A DNA stretch of 64,000 bases from CAWFGW01 sp963849955 (lineage in GTDB: Bacteria > Bacteroidota > Bacteroidia > Cytophagales > JAAEPT01). This document shows, in pieces, positions 9,017 through 16,933 of the stretch. Numbering within the stretch: the first letter of the stretch is position 1; every line of letters begins with the position of its first letter. The stretch is taken from the NCBI GenBank assembly GCA_963849955.1, contig CAWKJU010000010.1:62001-126000 (forward strand), in the 5' to 3' direction. The position numbers were made by a program, and so were the translations under genes. The notes under the pieces are model-generated. The model searched no databases. It was not told where the DNA came from and saw only the letters and a program-made list of their open reading frames with translations.

Positions 9017-10513
9017 ATGGGAATCCGTTCAGCATTAAGTAAACCATTTGCCGCCTACATTCACAAGCAGACTGTGAAGTGGTCATCTTGTCCTGTGGAA
9101 ACACAGCAAAAAGTGTTTCATAATCTAACTTCTAACTTATCAAAAACAGTTTTTGGAAAAGAGCGCGCTATTGTTTCCTCTTCCTCTATTAAAGATTTCC
9201 AGGATTCAGTGGCATTAGCTGATTACGAGGATTTGAAAAAATATGTAGATTTGATTATTGCGGGACAAAATGATGTGCTCTGGCCGGGAAAACCATTGTA
9301 CTTTGCCAAAACATCAGGAACAACATCTGGGATGAAATACATTCCAATTAGCAATGAGTCAGTTCCATTTCATGTTAACAGTGCTCGTGATGCCATGATG
9401 AGTTACGTGCATGAAACAGGTAAAAGCCAATTTTTAGATAAAAAACTTATTTTTCTGTCGGGGAGCCCTATTTTAGAAACAAAAGGAGGGATTCATTATG
9501 GGCGTCTTTCAGGAATTGTGAATCATCATGTGCCTTCTTATTTGAAAGGAAATCAACTACCAAGTTATCACACGAATTGCTTAGAAGATTGGGAAACTAA
9601 GTTAGATGCAATTATTGATGAGACGATAGACCAACCAATGGGGCTCATCTCGGGCATCCCACCTTGGGTGCAGATGTATTTTGATAAAATCATGAGCAGG
9701 ACTGGAAAACATATTAAAGATGTTTTTCCCGACTTCTCTGTATTTGTATATGGTGGAGTCAATTTTGATCCGTATCGAAAAAAATTGTTTGAAAGCATAG
9801 GAAAAACTATTGATAGTGTAGAGACTTATCCTGCTTCCGAAGGATTTATTGCTTACCAAGACACACAAACCCAAGAAGGTTTATTATTACTCCTTAATCA
9901 CGGTATATTTTACGAGTTTGTACCTGTAGAGGAATACTTCAATGACAACCCCACACGATTGACCATTGGAGAAGTAAAAGTTGGGATTAACTACGCAGTA
10001 ATACTTAATACCAATGCTGGTTTGTGGGGTTACTCAATTGGTGATACAGTGAAATTTGTTTCAACCAATCCTTACCGTATTTTGGTCACTGGTCGAATCA
10101 AACACTTTATCTCAGCCTTTGGCGAACACGTAATTGCTGAAGAAGTGGAAAAGTCTTTAGAGTACGCTGTGCAACAACAAGCAGATGTTGAAGTAACAGA
10201 GTTTACAGTGGCTCCAAGTATTAACCCTGAGAAAGGGCAATCACGGCACGAATGGTTTGTGGAATTTGCAAATCCACCAAAGGATCTAAATCAATTTATG
10301 TTTGATTTGGACACAAAACTTTGTCAATTGAATGGCTATTATGATGATTTGATAGTAGGTAATATTTTACAAAGACTAACAGTTTATTCCCTTCAAAAGG
10401 GTAGTTTTATAAATTACATGAAATCAGTAGGTAAGTTAGGCGGACAAAACAAGGTCCCTCGATTATCTAATGATAGGAAATTAGTGGACGAATTAGTGAA
10501 ATACACAATCTAG
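9017..10513 (+). CDS. GH3 auxin-responsive-promoter family protein (adenylate-forming acyl-amido synthetase fold)
   Basis: 498 residues, full length for bacterial GH3 proteins. The ATP-binding P-loop is KTSGTTSGMKYIP (about 98-110). Other family landmarks are the TYPASEGF segment near residue 270 and the YSIGDTVKF and HFISAFGEHV segments in the C-terminal half. Plant GH3 enzymes adenylate a carboxylic acid and join it to an amino acid; the substrates of bacterial members are not established. No signal peptide, so cytoplasmic. The stop codon abuts the start of dxr, so the two are translationally coupled, and rseP and a LysM gene follow. Confidence 0.88.
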   Translation: MGIRSALSKPFAAYIHKQTVKWSSCPVETQQKVFHNLTSNLSKTVFGKERAIVSSSSIKDFQDSVALADYEDLKKYVDLIIAGQNDVLWPGKPLYFAKTSGTTSGMKYIPISNESVPFHVNSARDAMMSYVHETGKSQFLDKKLIFLSGSPILETKGGIHYGRLSGIVNHHVPSYLKGNQLPSYHTNCLEDWETKLDAIIDETIDQPMGLISGIPPWVQMYFDKIMSRTGKHIKDVFPDFSVFVYGGVNFDPYRKKLFESIGKTIDSVETYPASEGFIAYQDTQTQEGLLLLLNHGIFYEFVPVEEYFNDNPTRLTIGEVKVGINYAVILNTNAGLWGYSIGDTVKFVSTNPYRILVTGRIKHFISAFGEHVIAEEVEKSLEYAVQQQADVEVTEFTVAPSINPEKGQSRHEWFVEFANPPKDLNQFMFDLDTKLCQLNGYYDDLIVGNILQRLTVYSLQKGSFINYMKSVGKLGGQNKVPRLSNDRKLVDELVKYTI

Positions 10514-11674
10514 TTGGAAGTCAAGAAAAAAAATATAGCCATTCTAGGATCCACAGGGTCTATTGGCACACAAGCATTAGAAGTGATCCGTGAACACCAC
10601 GATAAGTTTACAGTAGAAGTACTTACTGCGCAAAACAACGCACAACTTTTAATAGATCAAGCGGTGGCATTTCAACCAAATGTAGTTGTAATTGGCAACG
10701 AGTTGTTGTATGATCAGGTTTTTACTGCACTTGATCCATTAGATATCAAAGTGTATGCAGGCGCAAAAGCTTTGAACTCGGTGGTGCAAATGGAGACCGT
10801 TGATATGGTTTTAACAGCTTTAGTGGGTTATGCTGGTCTTATACCTACAGTTAAAGCAATTGAAGCAAAGAAACCCATTGCTTTGGCAAATAAAGAAACC
10901 TTAGTCGTTGCTGGTGCATTAATTACCCAATTGGCAGCTCAATATGGAGTAAATATATATCCGGTGGATTCGGAACATTCTGCCATTTTCCAATGTTTGG
11001 TAGGAGAGTTTGGAAATCCAATTGAAAAAATAATATTAACGGCTTCTGGTGGACCGTTTAGAGGCAAAAATAGTACGTTTTTGTCCTCGGTCACTAAAGC
11101 ACAAGCTTTGAAACATCCCAATTGGACAATGGGGGCAAAAATCACTATTGATTCAGCCACATTGATGAATAAAGGCTTGGAAGTGATTGAAGCAAAATGG
11201 CTTTTTGGATTAAAAAGTAACCAAATTGAAGTCATCGTACATCCTCAATCAATTATTCATTCATTGGTTCAGTTTGAAGATGGTTCAATGAAAGCACAGA
11301 TGGGGTTGCCTGACATGAAGCTCCCGATACAGTATGCTTTAAGTTACCCTGACCGATTGACTTCTCGTTCAACACGATTTTCATTTATGGATTATCCTAA
11401 CTTGACGTTTGAACAAGCAGATACAAAAACATTCAGAAACTTGGCCTTGGCTTACGAAGCTATGGAAAGAGGAGGTAACATTCCTTGTGTGTTAAATGCT
11501 GCTAATGAGGTAGCTGTGGAGAAGTTCCTTAAAGAAGAAATCGGATTCTTGGAAATATCAGATATTATAGAGGAATCTTTAGTACGGGCAATATATATTG
11601 CTGAACCAAGTTTAGACGATTATATAAATACAGATAAAGAAACACGTGCTAAAGCACTAGAATTAGTTAAATAA
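10514..11674 (+). CDS. dxr: 1-deoxy-D-xylulose 5-phosphate reductoisomerase
   Basis: 386 residues, the usual length. It converts DXP to 2-C-methyl-D-erythritol 4-phosphate with NADPH, the committed step of the MEP isoprenoid pathway. The Rossmann motif GSTGSIGTQ is at residues 12-20. The NKETLV loop, the active-site PVDSEHSAIFQ and the ASGGPF and IDSATLMNKGLEVIEA segments are all present. The start is a TTG directly after the GH3 stop codon. It was chosen because the nucleotide-binding motif begins only ten residues in and no in-frame ATG or GTG lies before that motif. The stop overlaps the rseP start by one base. Confidence 0.96.
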   Translation: MEVKKKNIAILGSTGSIGTQALEVIREHHDKFTVEVLTAQNNAQLLIDQAVAFQPNVVVIGNELLYDQVFTALDPLDIKVYAGAKALNSVVQMETVDMVLTALVGYAGLIPTVKAIEAKKPIALANKETLVVAGALITQLAAQYGVNIYPVDSEHSAIFQCLVGEFGNPIEKIILTASGGPFRGKNSTFLSSVTKAQALKHPNWTMGAKITIDSATLMNKGLEVIEAKWLFGLKSNQIEVIVHPQSIIHSLVQFEDGSMKAQMGLPDMKLPIQYALSYPDRLTSRSTRFSFMDYPNLTFEQADTKTFRNLALAYEAMERGGNIPCVLNAANEVAVEKFLKEEIGFLEISDIIEESLVRAIYIAEPSLDDYINTDKETRAKALELVK

Positions 11675-13011
11675 TGGAAATAATAATCAAAGCATCCCAG
11701 TTTATCTTAAGCCTTTCAATTTTGATTGTCTTACACGAAATGGGACATTTTATACCTGCGAAATTATTCAAGACACGCGTAGAGAAATTTTATCTTTTCT
11801 TTAACCCTTACTTTTCTCTTTTCAAGAAAAAAATTGGCGAAACTGAATACGGAATTGGATGGCTTCCTTTGGGAGGTTATGTGAAAATATCTGGGATGAT
11901 TGATGAATCCATGGATAAGGATCAGATGGATAAACCAGCAGAGCCATGGGAGTTTCGAGCAAAACCAGCATGGCAACGTTTAATTATTATGCTTGGAGGT
12001 GTAACCGTAAATATAATTTTAGCTGTTCTCATTTATATTGGAGTAATGTATACATGGGGTAGAACGTATATTCCCATTCAAAATGCCGTTTACGGATTAC
12101 ATGCTGACTCATTAATGCAACGGGTTGGATTTGAAGATGGAGATATACCCGTTGAAGTTGATGGTAAAGCAATTACTCCTCGATATGACTATATGGACTT
12201 GACTAAAGATGCTTTGTTTGGTCGACTTTCATCGGTAACAGTAAAGCGAGGAAATGAAAATATTGTCGTTGATGTACCTGTCAATTATGGGGAATTAATT
12301 CTTGCTAGTGGTGATAAAGCTAACCGTCAAGGGATTTTTAATTACCGTTCTCCGTTTGTAGTTGATTCTATTTTACCGGAAGGAGCTGCAGCTAAAAGCA
12401 CACTTAAAAAAGGTGATAAAATCGTGTCTATCGATAGTGTTTCTACACCCTTTTATGGTGATTTCTTTAATGAAATACAAAATAAAAAAGGACAAGAAAT
12501 TACTTTAGGTGTCGAAAGAGGAGATGAAATCATCCATGTACAATTAGCTACGAACGAAGCGGGGTTAATTGGAGTTTCTCGTGTGAGGGATACGGAGTTT
12601 TTTGAGGTCGTGAAGGAAGACTATTCCTTTCTCGAGTCCATTGGTGAAGGATATGAAGAAACCAAAACGCAATTGAGTGATTATGTGGATCAGTTACCTT
12701 TGTTATTTAGTAAAGCAGGAATCTCCCAATTAGGAGGCTTCGGTTCAATGGGAGGTATGTTTGCACCACAGTGGCATTGGCATTCATTCTGGGCACTCAC
12801 AGCAATGTTATCAGTGATATTAGCTTTCATGAATATTTTACCTATCCCTGCTTTAGATGGAGGGCATGCAATGTTTTTAATATATGAATTGATTGCAGGT
12901 AAAAAACCTTCTGATAAGTTTATGGAGTATGCCCAGATGGGTGGAATGGGCTTGTTGTTGTTGTTGATGCTGTTTGCCAATGGGAATGATTTATTCAAAC
13001 TATTTAACTAA
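11674..13011 (+). CDS. rseP: RIP zinc metalloprotease RseP (site-2 protease family)
   Basis: 445 residues, integral membrane. The zinc motif HEMGH (H21, E22, H25) lies in TM1, and the second metal-ligand motif PIPALDGGH is in the C-terminal membrane part. Between them are about two PDZ-type domains (roughly 130-205 and 215-290). It cleaves membrane-spanning proteins such as anti-sigma factors after a first site-1 cut. Its ATG overlaps the dxr stop (TAATG), so the two are coupled. The order dxr-rseP is a recurrent arrangement in bacteria. Confidence 0.95.
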   Translation: MEIIIKASQFILSLSILIVLHEMGHFIPAKLFKTRVEKFYLFFNPYFSLFKKKIGETEYGIGWLPLGGYVKISGMIDESMDKDQMDKPAEPWEFRAKPAWQRLIIMLGGVTVNIILAVLIYIGVMYTWGRTYIPIQNAVYGLHADSLMQRVGFEDGDIPVEVDGKAITPRYDYMDLTKDALFGRLSSVTVKRGNENIVVDVPVNYGELILASGDKANRQGIFNYRSPFVVDSILPEGAAAKSTLKKGDKIVSIDSVSTPFYGDFFNEIQNKKGQEITLGVERGDEIIHVQLATNEAGLIGVSRVRDTEFFEVVKEDYSFLESIGEGYEETKTQLSDYVDQLPLLFSKAGISQLGGFGSMGGMFAPQWHWHSFWALTAMLSVILAFMNILPIPALDGGHAMFLIYELIAGKKPSDKFMEYAQMGGMGLLLLLMLFANGNDLFKLFN

Positions 13012-13013
13012 TT

Positions 13014-14396
13014 ATGTACACTTATATTCGTCACTTTACGCTGTTTTTTATTCTTTCTTTATGTTGTCTGTCAGTGAAAGCCGAGTCGTTGGGAGTACAA
13101 GACTCCGTAGGAGTTTTGAAAGAAGGGGGTAAAACATTCATTCAATATGTTGTTTCACCTGGAGAAACTATTTATCGCCTTTCCACGACTTATGGTATCT
13201 CAATTTCTGAGTTATTAGAACTCAATCCCGATCTTGAAAATGGATTAAAAGTTGGTCAGGAAATTTTAATCCCCTTTCGTCCAAAAATGCAACATAAAGA
13301 AGAATCACTAGAAATTGGTGAGGGTGATGTGATTCATGAGGTGCAAAGTGGAGAAACTCTTTACAGCCTTTCTAGAAAATACAATGTAAGCGTGGGGGAT
13401 TTACTTCGCTGGAACGGGATGGAGCTAAAAGCTGGACAGAAGTTAGTGATTAAAAAAAGTTCAGATACTACTCCATCTGCTGATGTTCCGAAAGTTGTAG
13501 AAAACACAAAAAAAGAAGTACCAGTAACTACGCCTGCAGAAACCAAGAAAGAAGTGAAACCTGTGGACACCGAAACTAAACCAACTGTAGAAAATAAATC
13601 AATAGTTCAAGAAGCAGAAGTCGTTAAACAAACCTATCGTTATCGGTTTGATACAACTTTACAGCAAGTCTTAATCATTCCTTTTGATCCACATCTTTAT
13701 TTTTCCGATGCAGATGATGAAATAGCAAAAGCTTCTAATATACCAAGGGTTAAAGTAAGGGAGGTTTTCAGAAGACGTTTAGATGCTTTACTTGACCCAC
13801 CTGGTTATGAAGTGATTCATTTGATGGGGGGACGATCGGTTGATTCGTTACTTGATTTGAATAAAATTTATAGCTCTGTAACTTATAATTATAAAGAAAT
13901 TTTAGAAAGTGAATACTATAGCCCTTTAGAAGATCATGCGGAAATTGATGTAGAAGACCCTGAAGAAAAAGAAGGCGGTACAGGAATAAAAGGGTGGGTG
14001 AACAAGCAAAAAGTACGGTTAACTCAAGAGGAAACCGTTGCAGCTGGCAAACACGAAAAGTTTGAAGGTAAGTATTTTGGAGTAGAAATACGTAATCCAA
14101 ACTTTTTTGATTACTTCTCAAATAAGTACAGTGTAGATTATTACATTTTCATCAACGAATTTGAAGTCATGACAGATTACGAGCATTGTTTAGACCGATC
14201 TGCGCAAAACTACCAACGCGAATTTGTAGTGCATTATTCAATTTTTGATAAAAAAGGGGAGCAGTTTGCAGGGAATAAGTTTAAAGTATATTACCCTTCA
14301 AATTCGAATGATGTAATGAAAATTGTAGCAGATAATGTTGGGAAAATATCTCAACGTATTCTTAATGATTTACCTAAGCCAGGTCAGAAGAAATAA
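13014..14396 (+). CDS. Exported protein with two LysM domains
   Basis: 460 residues. A signal peptide (about 1-24, ending SVKAES) is followed by LysM domain 1 (about 44-90, YVVSPGETIYRLSTTYGIS) and LysM domain 2 (about 106-148, HEVQSGETLYSLSRKYNVS). Next is a low-complexity K/T/P/E linker (about 150-205) and a C-terminal domain of about 250 residues that I do not recognise. LysM domains bind N-acetylglucosamine chains, so the protein probably sits on peptidoglycan. It starts two bases after the rseP stop and is the last gene of the GH3-dxr-rseP group. No peptidase or amidase motif is visible. Confidence 0.85.
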   Translation: MYTYIRHFTLFFILSLCCLSVKAESLGVQDSVGVLKEGGKTFIQYVVSPGETIYRLSTTYGISISELLELNPDLENGLKVGQEILIPFRPKMQHKEESLEIGEGDVIHEVQSGETLYSLSRKYNVSVGDLLRWNGMELKAGQKLVIKKSSDTTPSADVPKVVENTKKEVPVTTPAETKKEVKPVDTETKPTVENKSIVQEAEVVKQTYRYRFDTTLQQVLIIPFDPHLYFSDADDEIAKASNIPRVKVREVFRRRLDALLDPPGYEVIHLMGGRSVDSLLDLNKIYSSVTYNYKEILESEYYSPLEDHAEIDVEDPEEKEGGTGIKGWVNKQKVRLTQEETVAAGKHEKFEGKYFGVEIRNPNFFDYFSNKYSVDYYIFINEFEVMTDYEHCLDRSAQNYQREFVVHYSIFDKKGEQFAGNKFKVYYPSNSNDVMKIVADNVGKISQRILNDLPKPGQKK

Positions 14397-14410
14397 TAAT
14401 GATTTGTATT

Positions 14411-14455
14411 AAATAAGAAAAGCCCAAGTAGTTACTACTTGGGCTTTTCTTATTT
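14411..14455. terminator. Bidirectional terminator between the LysM gene and the DUF1328 genes
   Basis: A perfect 21-bp stem with a 3-base loop. The arms start AAATAAGAAAAGCCC and end GGGCTTTTCTTATTT, giving T-rich ends on both strands. It separates convergent transcription units. Confidence 0.88.
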
Positions 14456-14471
14456 CAAACTTAGTTTGGTT

Positions 14472-14636
14472 TTAGGTTTTTCTTACGAAGTTCATGATTA
14501 ATGACACTACTAATAAGATTAAGAAGATGTAGAATATTATTTTAGCAATTCCAGCTGCACCAGCAGCAATTCCACCGAAACCGAATAGAGCTGCAACTAT
14601 TGCAACTATTAAGAAAATTAAAGCGTAACGTAACAT
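14472..14636 (-). CDS. DUF1328 family small membrane protein (copy 1)
   Basis: 54 residues, below usual ORF cut-offs. It begins MLRYALIFLIVAIVAALFG and contains FGFGGIAAGAAGIAK, the family core, followed by a second hydrophobic helix and a short basic tail ending VRKT. Members of this family (YtjA-like) are tiny two-helix inner-membrane proteins of unknown function, often stress-induced. It is a close paralogue of the gene at 14725-14889, and the two are in tandem on the same strand. Confidence 0.9.
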   Translation of the reverse strand: MLRYALIFLIVAIVAALFGFGGIAAGAAGIAKIIFYIFLILLVVSLIMNFVRKT

Positions 14637-14681
14637 AATTTATATTTATTTAGTTAAAAGAAAATTTTTGATTTATATAGT

Positions 14682-14709
14682 GTTGAGGTGTTATTACAAC
14701 ACCCTCAAC
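14682..14709 (-). terminator. Hairpin between the two DUF1328 genes
   Basis: Arms GTTGAGGTGTT and AACACCCTCAAC pair over 11 bp with one bulged base and a 5-base loop. There is no good T run, so it may be a weak terminator, an attenuator or an mRNA-stabilising hairpin. Confidence 0.5.
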
Positions 14710-14724
14710 GGTTTGTTTTAGTTT

Positions 14725-14889
14725 TTATACTTTTCGAACAGCACTTGCTATAAGCGATATTAATAACAAGACTATGAAGATGTAGAAGACTATTTGTGCA
14801 ATTGAGGCAGCCCCTGCGGCAATACCTCCAAAGCCGAATACTGCGGCTATCAAAGCCACAACAAAGAAACTTAAAGCTAATCGTAACAT
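14725..14889 (-). CDS. DUF1328 family small membrane protein (copy 2)
   Basis: 54 residues. It starts MLRLALSFFVVALIAAVFG, then the family core FGFGGIAAGAASIAQ, a second helix and the tail AVRKV. It has the same length as copy 1 and most positions are conserved or similar, so this is a tandem duplication. It sits downstream of the two-component cluster. A possible sigma54-like site lies about 50 bases upstream (see the entry at 14937). Confidence 0.9.
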   Translation of the reverse strand: MLRLALSFFVVALIAAVFGFGGIAAGAASIAQIVFYIFIVLLLISLIASAVRKV

Positions 14890-14936
14890 ATCTGTGGGAT
14901 TTTAATTCAACATTTATTTATATTTAGTTGAATCAA

Positions 14937-14953
14937 AGAAAAAAATGTACCAA
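14937..14953 (-). promoter_or_regulatory. Weak candidate sigma54 (-24/-12) promoter for DUF1328 copy 2
   Basis: The minus strand reads TTGGTAC, five bases, then TTTCT, against the consensus TTGGCAC-N5-TTGCW. The spacing is correct, with one mismatch in each element. It lies about 50 bases before the start. The neighbouring gene at 18690 encodes a sigma54 activator. In A/T-rich DNA this match could be chance. Confidence 0.25.
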
Positions 14954-15034
14954 CACTAAAAAGTGTAGATACATACTGATTTGAGCTTATTTCAATTTTT
15001 CATGGGAATATTAATTCCCGTTTTGGGGAGGTGG

Positions 15035-16486
15035 CTACTGTTGCAGTGGAAGTTTAATGATGAACTTAGAACCTTTACCTAAAGTACTTTCAATATCAAT
15101 AGTGCCTTCATGACCTTTAATTATATTAGAAACGGTGGTTAAGCCCAGACCCATCCCCCCTTTTTTACTGGTAAAAAAGGGGTTAAACAGCTTGTTGATA
15201 GTACTTCTTTCCATTCCGTATCCATTATCTTCTATTGTTATAATGACGTTTAAATCGGTTTGTTCACTTATTACTTTTAATATACCAAGAGATGGTTCCA
15301 TGGCTTCTACAGCATTTATAAGAATGTTGTTTAAAGCAATTTTCATTTGAGCCTCATCTAATTCTATTTCTAAAGGTACATGCTTTATGTCTAATTCAAG
15401 TTTCATGTTATGTAAAGTAATCCTGTCAATTACAATTGAAACACATTCATTCAAAATTTCATTAATGTTGACCGGTTTTTTTTGAATGACACTTTCTCTG
15501 GAAGAGTTGAGCATTTCACTAATGATTTGATCAATTCTTTTTGAATTTCGTTTGATGATATCTGTAAAAATTAAGGTTTCCTCCGTTTCCTCTACGATAT
15601 CTTCTAGTTCGTTTAAAGCAAGAGCGAGATTAGTTAATGGGTTTCTTACTTCATGTGCCATACTTCTGGCCATTTTTCCAGTAACACTCAAGAGTTCTGC
15701 TTGTAGTAATTCTCTTTGGGCTCTTTTCTGAATTGAAAGATCATGAATAATAACCTGATAACTTTGGGTGTTTTTGCTGATATCAAGAATAGGGGATGTC
15801 GCAATTTGGCACTCTAACTCTTTTCCTTTACAATCTAAAAGAATCACTTCTTTGTATTGTAAAGTTTTATTTGATTTAATATTACGTTCAAACTCAATAT
15901 AATCAAATTGATCACTGAATATGACTTCAGCAGACCGATTAATAATTTTTTCTTTCGTACAATTAAACAATTCTAAAAAGGAATTGTTGACTTCTGTAAC
16001 TTGCAAATCACATGAGCATAAAAAGATAGGGTCTACAGATTGTTCGAAAATACCTCTGAATTTCTGTTTTTCTTCTTGAAGTTTTCTCAATTGATTAATG
16101 TTACTAATCGCATAGCGAATGCTCCTCTCAATAATAGTAGGGGTAAGTTCGGATTTAACTAAGTAGTCGCTGGCTCCTCCTTCCATTAATAAGAGATCTA
16201 ATTCTTTGTTTTCCTTCCCTGTTAGAATGATGATAGGTACTGAAGGACATTTATCTCTTATTTCCTCTAAAATATTTAGGGCAGTTTTAGATCCGAGATT
16301 ATAGTCTACTATATAAACATCATGCTCGAGTTTACAGATGCTTTCTATTCCAAAATCATATTGATATTCCCAGTCAACCTGATATTTCGTATTTTGAATT
16401 TCTGAAATAACTTCATTTGTTAAGATGTAATCATCCTCATCATCGTCTATTATTAAAACTTTTATTGTATTATTTCCCTTGAACAT
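15035..16486 (-). CDS. Receiver-PAS-histidine kinase (atypical hybrid with N-terminal receiver)
   Basis: 483 residues, no membrane segments, so cytoplasmic. The N-terminal receiver (about 8-125) has the acidic DDDEDD pocket and phospho-acceptor D61 (VYIVDYNLG). A PAS domain covers about 140-255, then HisKA with H278 (SMAHEVRNPL) and an HATPase_c domain with NILINAVEA, EDNGYGMER and GGMGLGLTTV. The receiver-first order means it can be switched by an upstream kinase and then pass phosphate on, as in a phosphorelay. It starts about 11 bases after the stop of the stand-alone receiver gene and is the last gene of a five-gene signalling cluster. Confidence 0.9.
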   Translation of the reverse strand: MFKGNNTIKVLIIDDDEDDYILTNEVISEIQNTKYQVDWEYQYDFGIESICKLEHDVYIVDYNLGSKTALNILEEIRDKCPSVPIIILTGKENKELDLLLMEGGASDYLVKSELTPTIIERSIRYAISNINQLRKLQEEKQKFRGIFEQSVDPIFLCSCDLQVTEVNNSFLELFNCTKEKIINRSAEVIFSDQFDYIEFERNIKSNKTLQYKEVILLDCKGKELECQIATSPILDISKNTQSYQVIIHDLSIQKRAQRELLQAELLSVTGKMARSMAHEVRNPLTNLALALNELEDIVEETEETLIFTDIIKRNSKRIDQIISEMLNSSRESVIQKKPVNINEILNECVSIVIDRITLHNMKLELDIKHVPLEIELDEAQMKIALNNILINAVEAMEPSLGILKVISEQTDLNVIITIEDNGYGMERSTINKLFNPFFTSKKGGMGLGLTTVSNIIKGHEGTIDIESTLGKGSKFIIKLPLQQ

Positions 16487-16497
16487 CAGTAGATAAT

Positions 16498-16929
16498 TTA
16501 TTTTGGTAAGATTACAATCCCAAACCAGTAGCTGGTAATTGTTTTGATTACATCAACTAAACTTTCGAAAGTTACGGGTTTAGATATAAATGAAGAAACT
16601 CCAAGGTCATAAGTCTTAATAATATCTTCATCAGACTTACTGGTGGTCATTACTACAATGGGAATTCTTTTCAATTCTGGCGTATCTTTTATCTCTTTAA
16701 GAGCTGTTCTGCCATCTTTTTTAGGCATGTTTAGGTCTAACAGGATTAGCCCTGGAGTTGGTGCATTCTCCTTATTATATTTTCCTTTCTGATTTAAATA
16801 ATCCAACAACTCTTCTCCATCTTTTACAAACTGTATGGTATTAAATAATTTGTTTTCCTCAAAGGCTTCTTTTGCCATTAAACGATCATCCTCATCGTCA
16901 TCAGCCATTAATATGGTTATTGGATTCAT
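16498..16929 (-). CDS. Stand-alone response regulator receiver (Rcp1-like)
   Basis: 143 residues from the ATG at 16929. A longer frame reaching back to 17028 exists but would overlap the upstream kinase by 95 bases, while this start leaves a 4-base gap and puts the acidic pocket (MADDDEDD) at the expected position. Phospho-acceptor D65 is in LLDLNMPKKDG, and the conserved Thr and Lys are in VMTTSKSDED and FISKPV. There is no output domain. It probably shuttles phosphate between the kinase encoded just upstream and the receiver-kinase just downstream. Confidence 0.9.
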   Translation of the reverse strand: MNPITILMADDDEDDRLMAKEAFEENKLFNTIQFVKDGEELLDYLNQKGKYNKENAPTPGLILLDLNMPKKDGRTALKEIKDTPELKRIPIVVMTTSKSDEDIIKTYDLGVSSFISKPVTFESLVDVIKTITSYWFGIVILPK

Positions 16930-16933
16930 TGAA

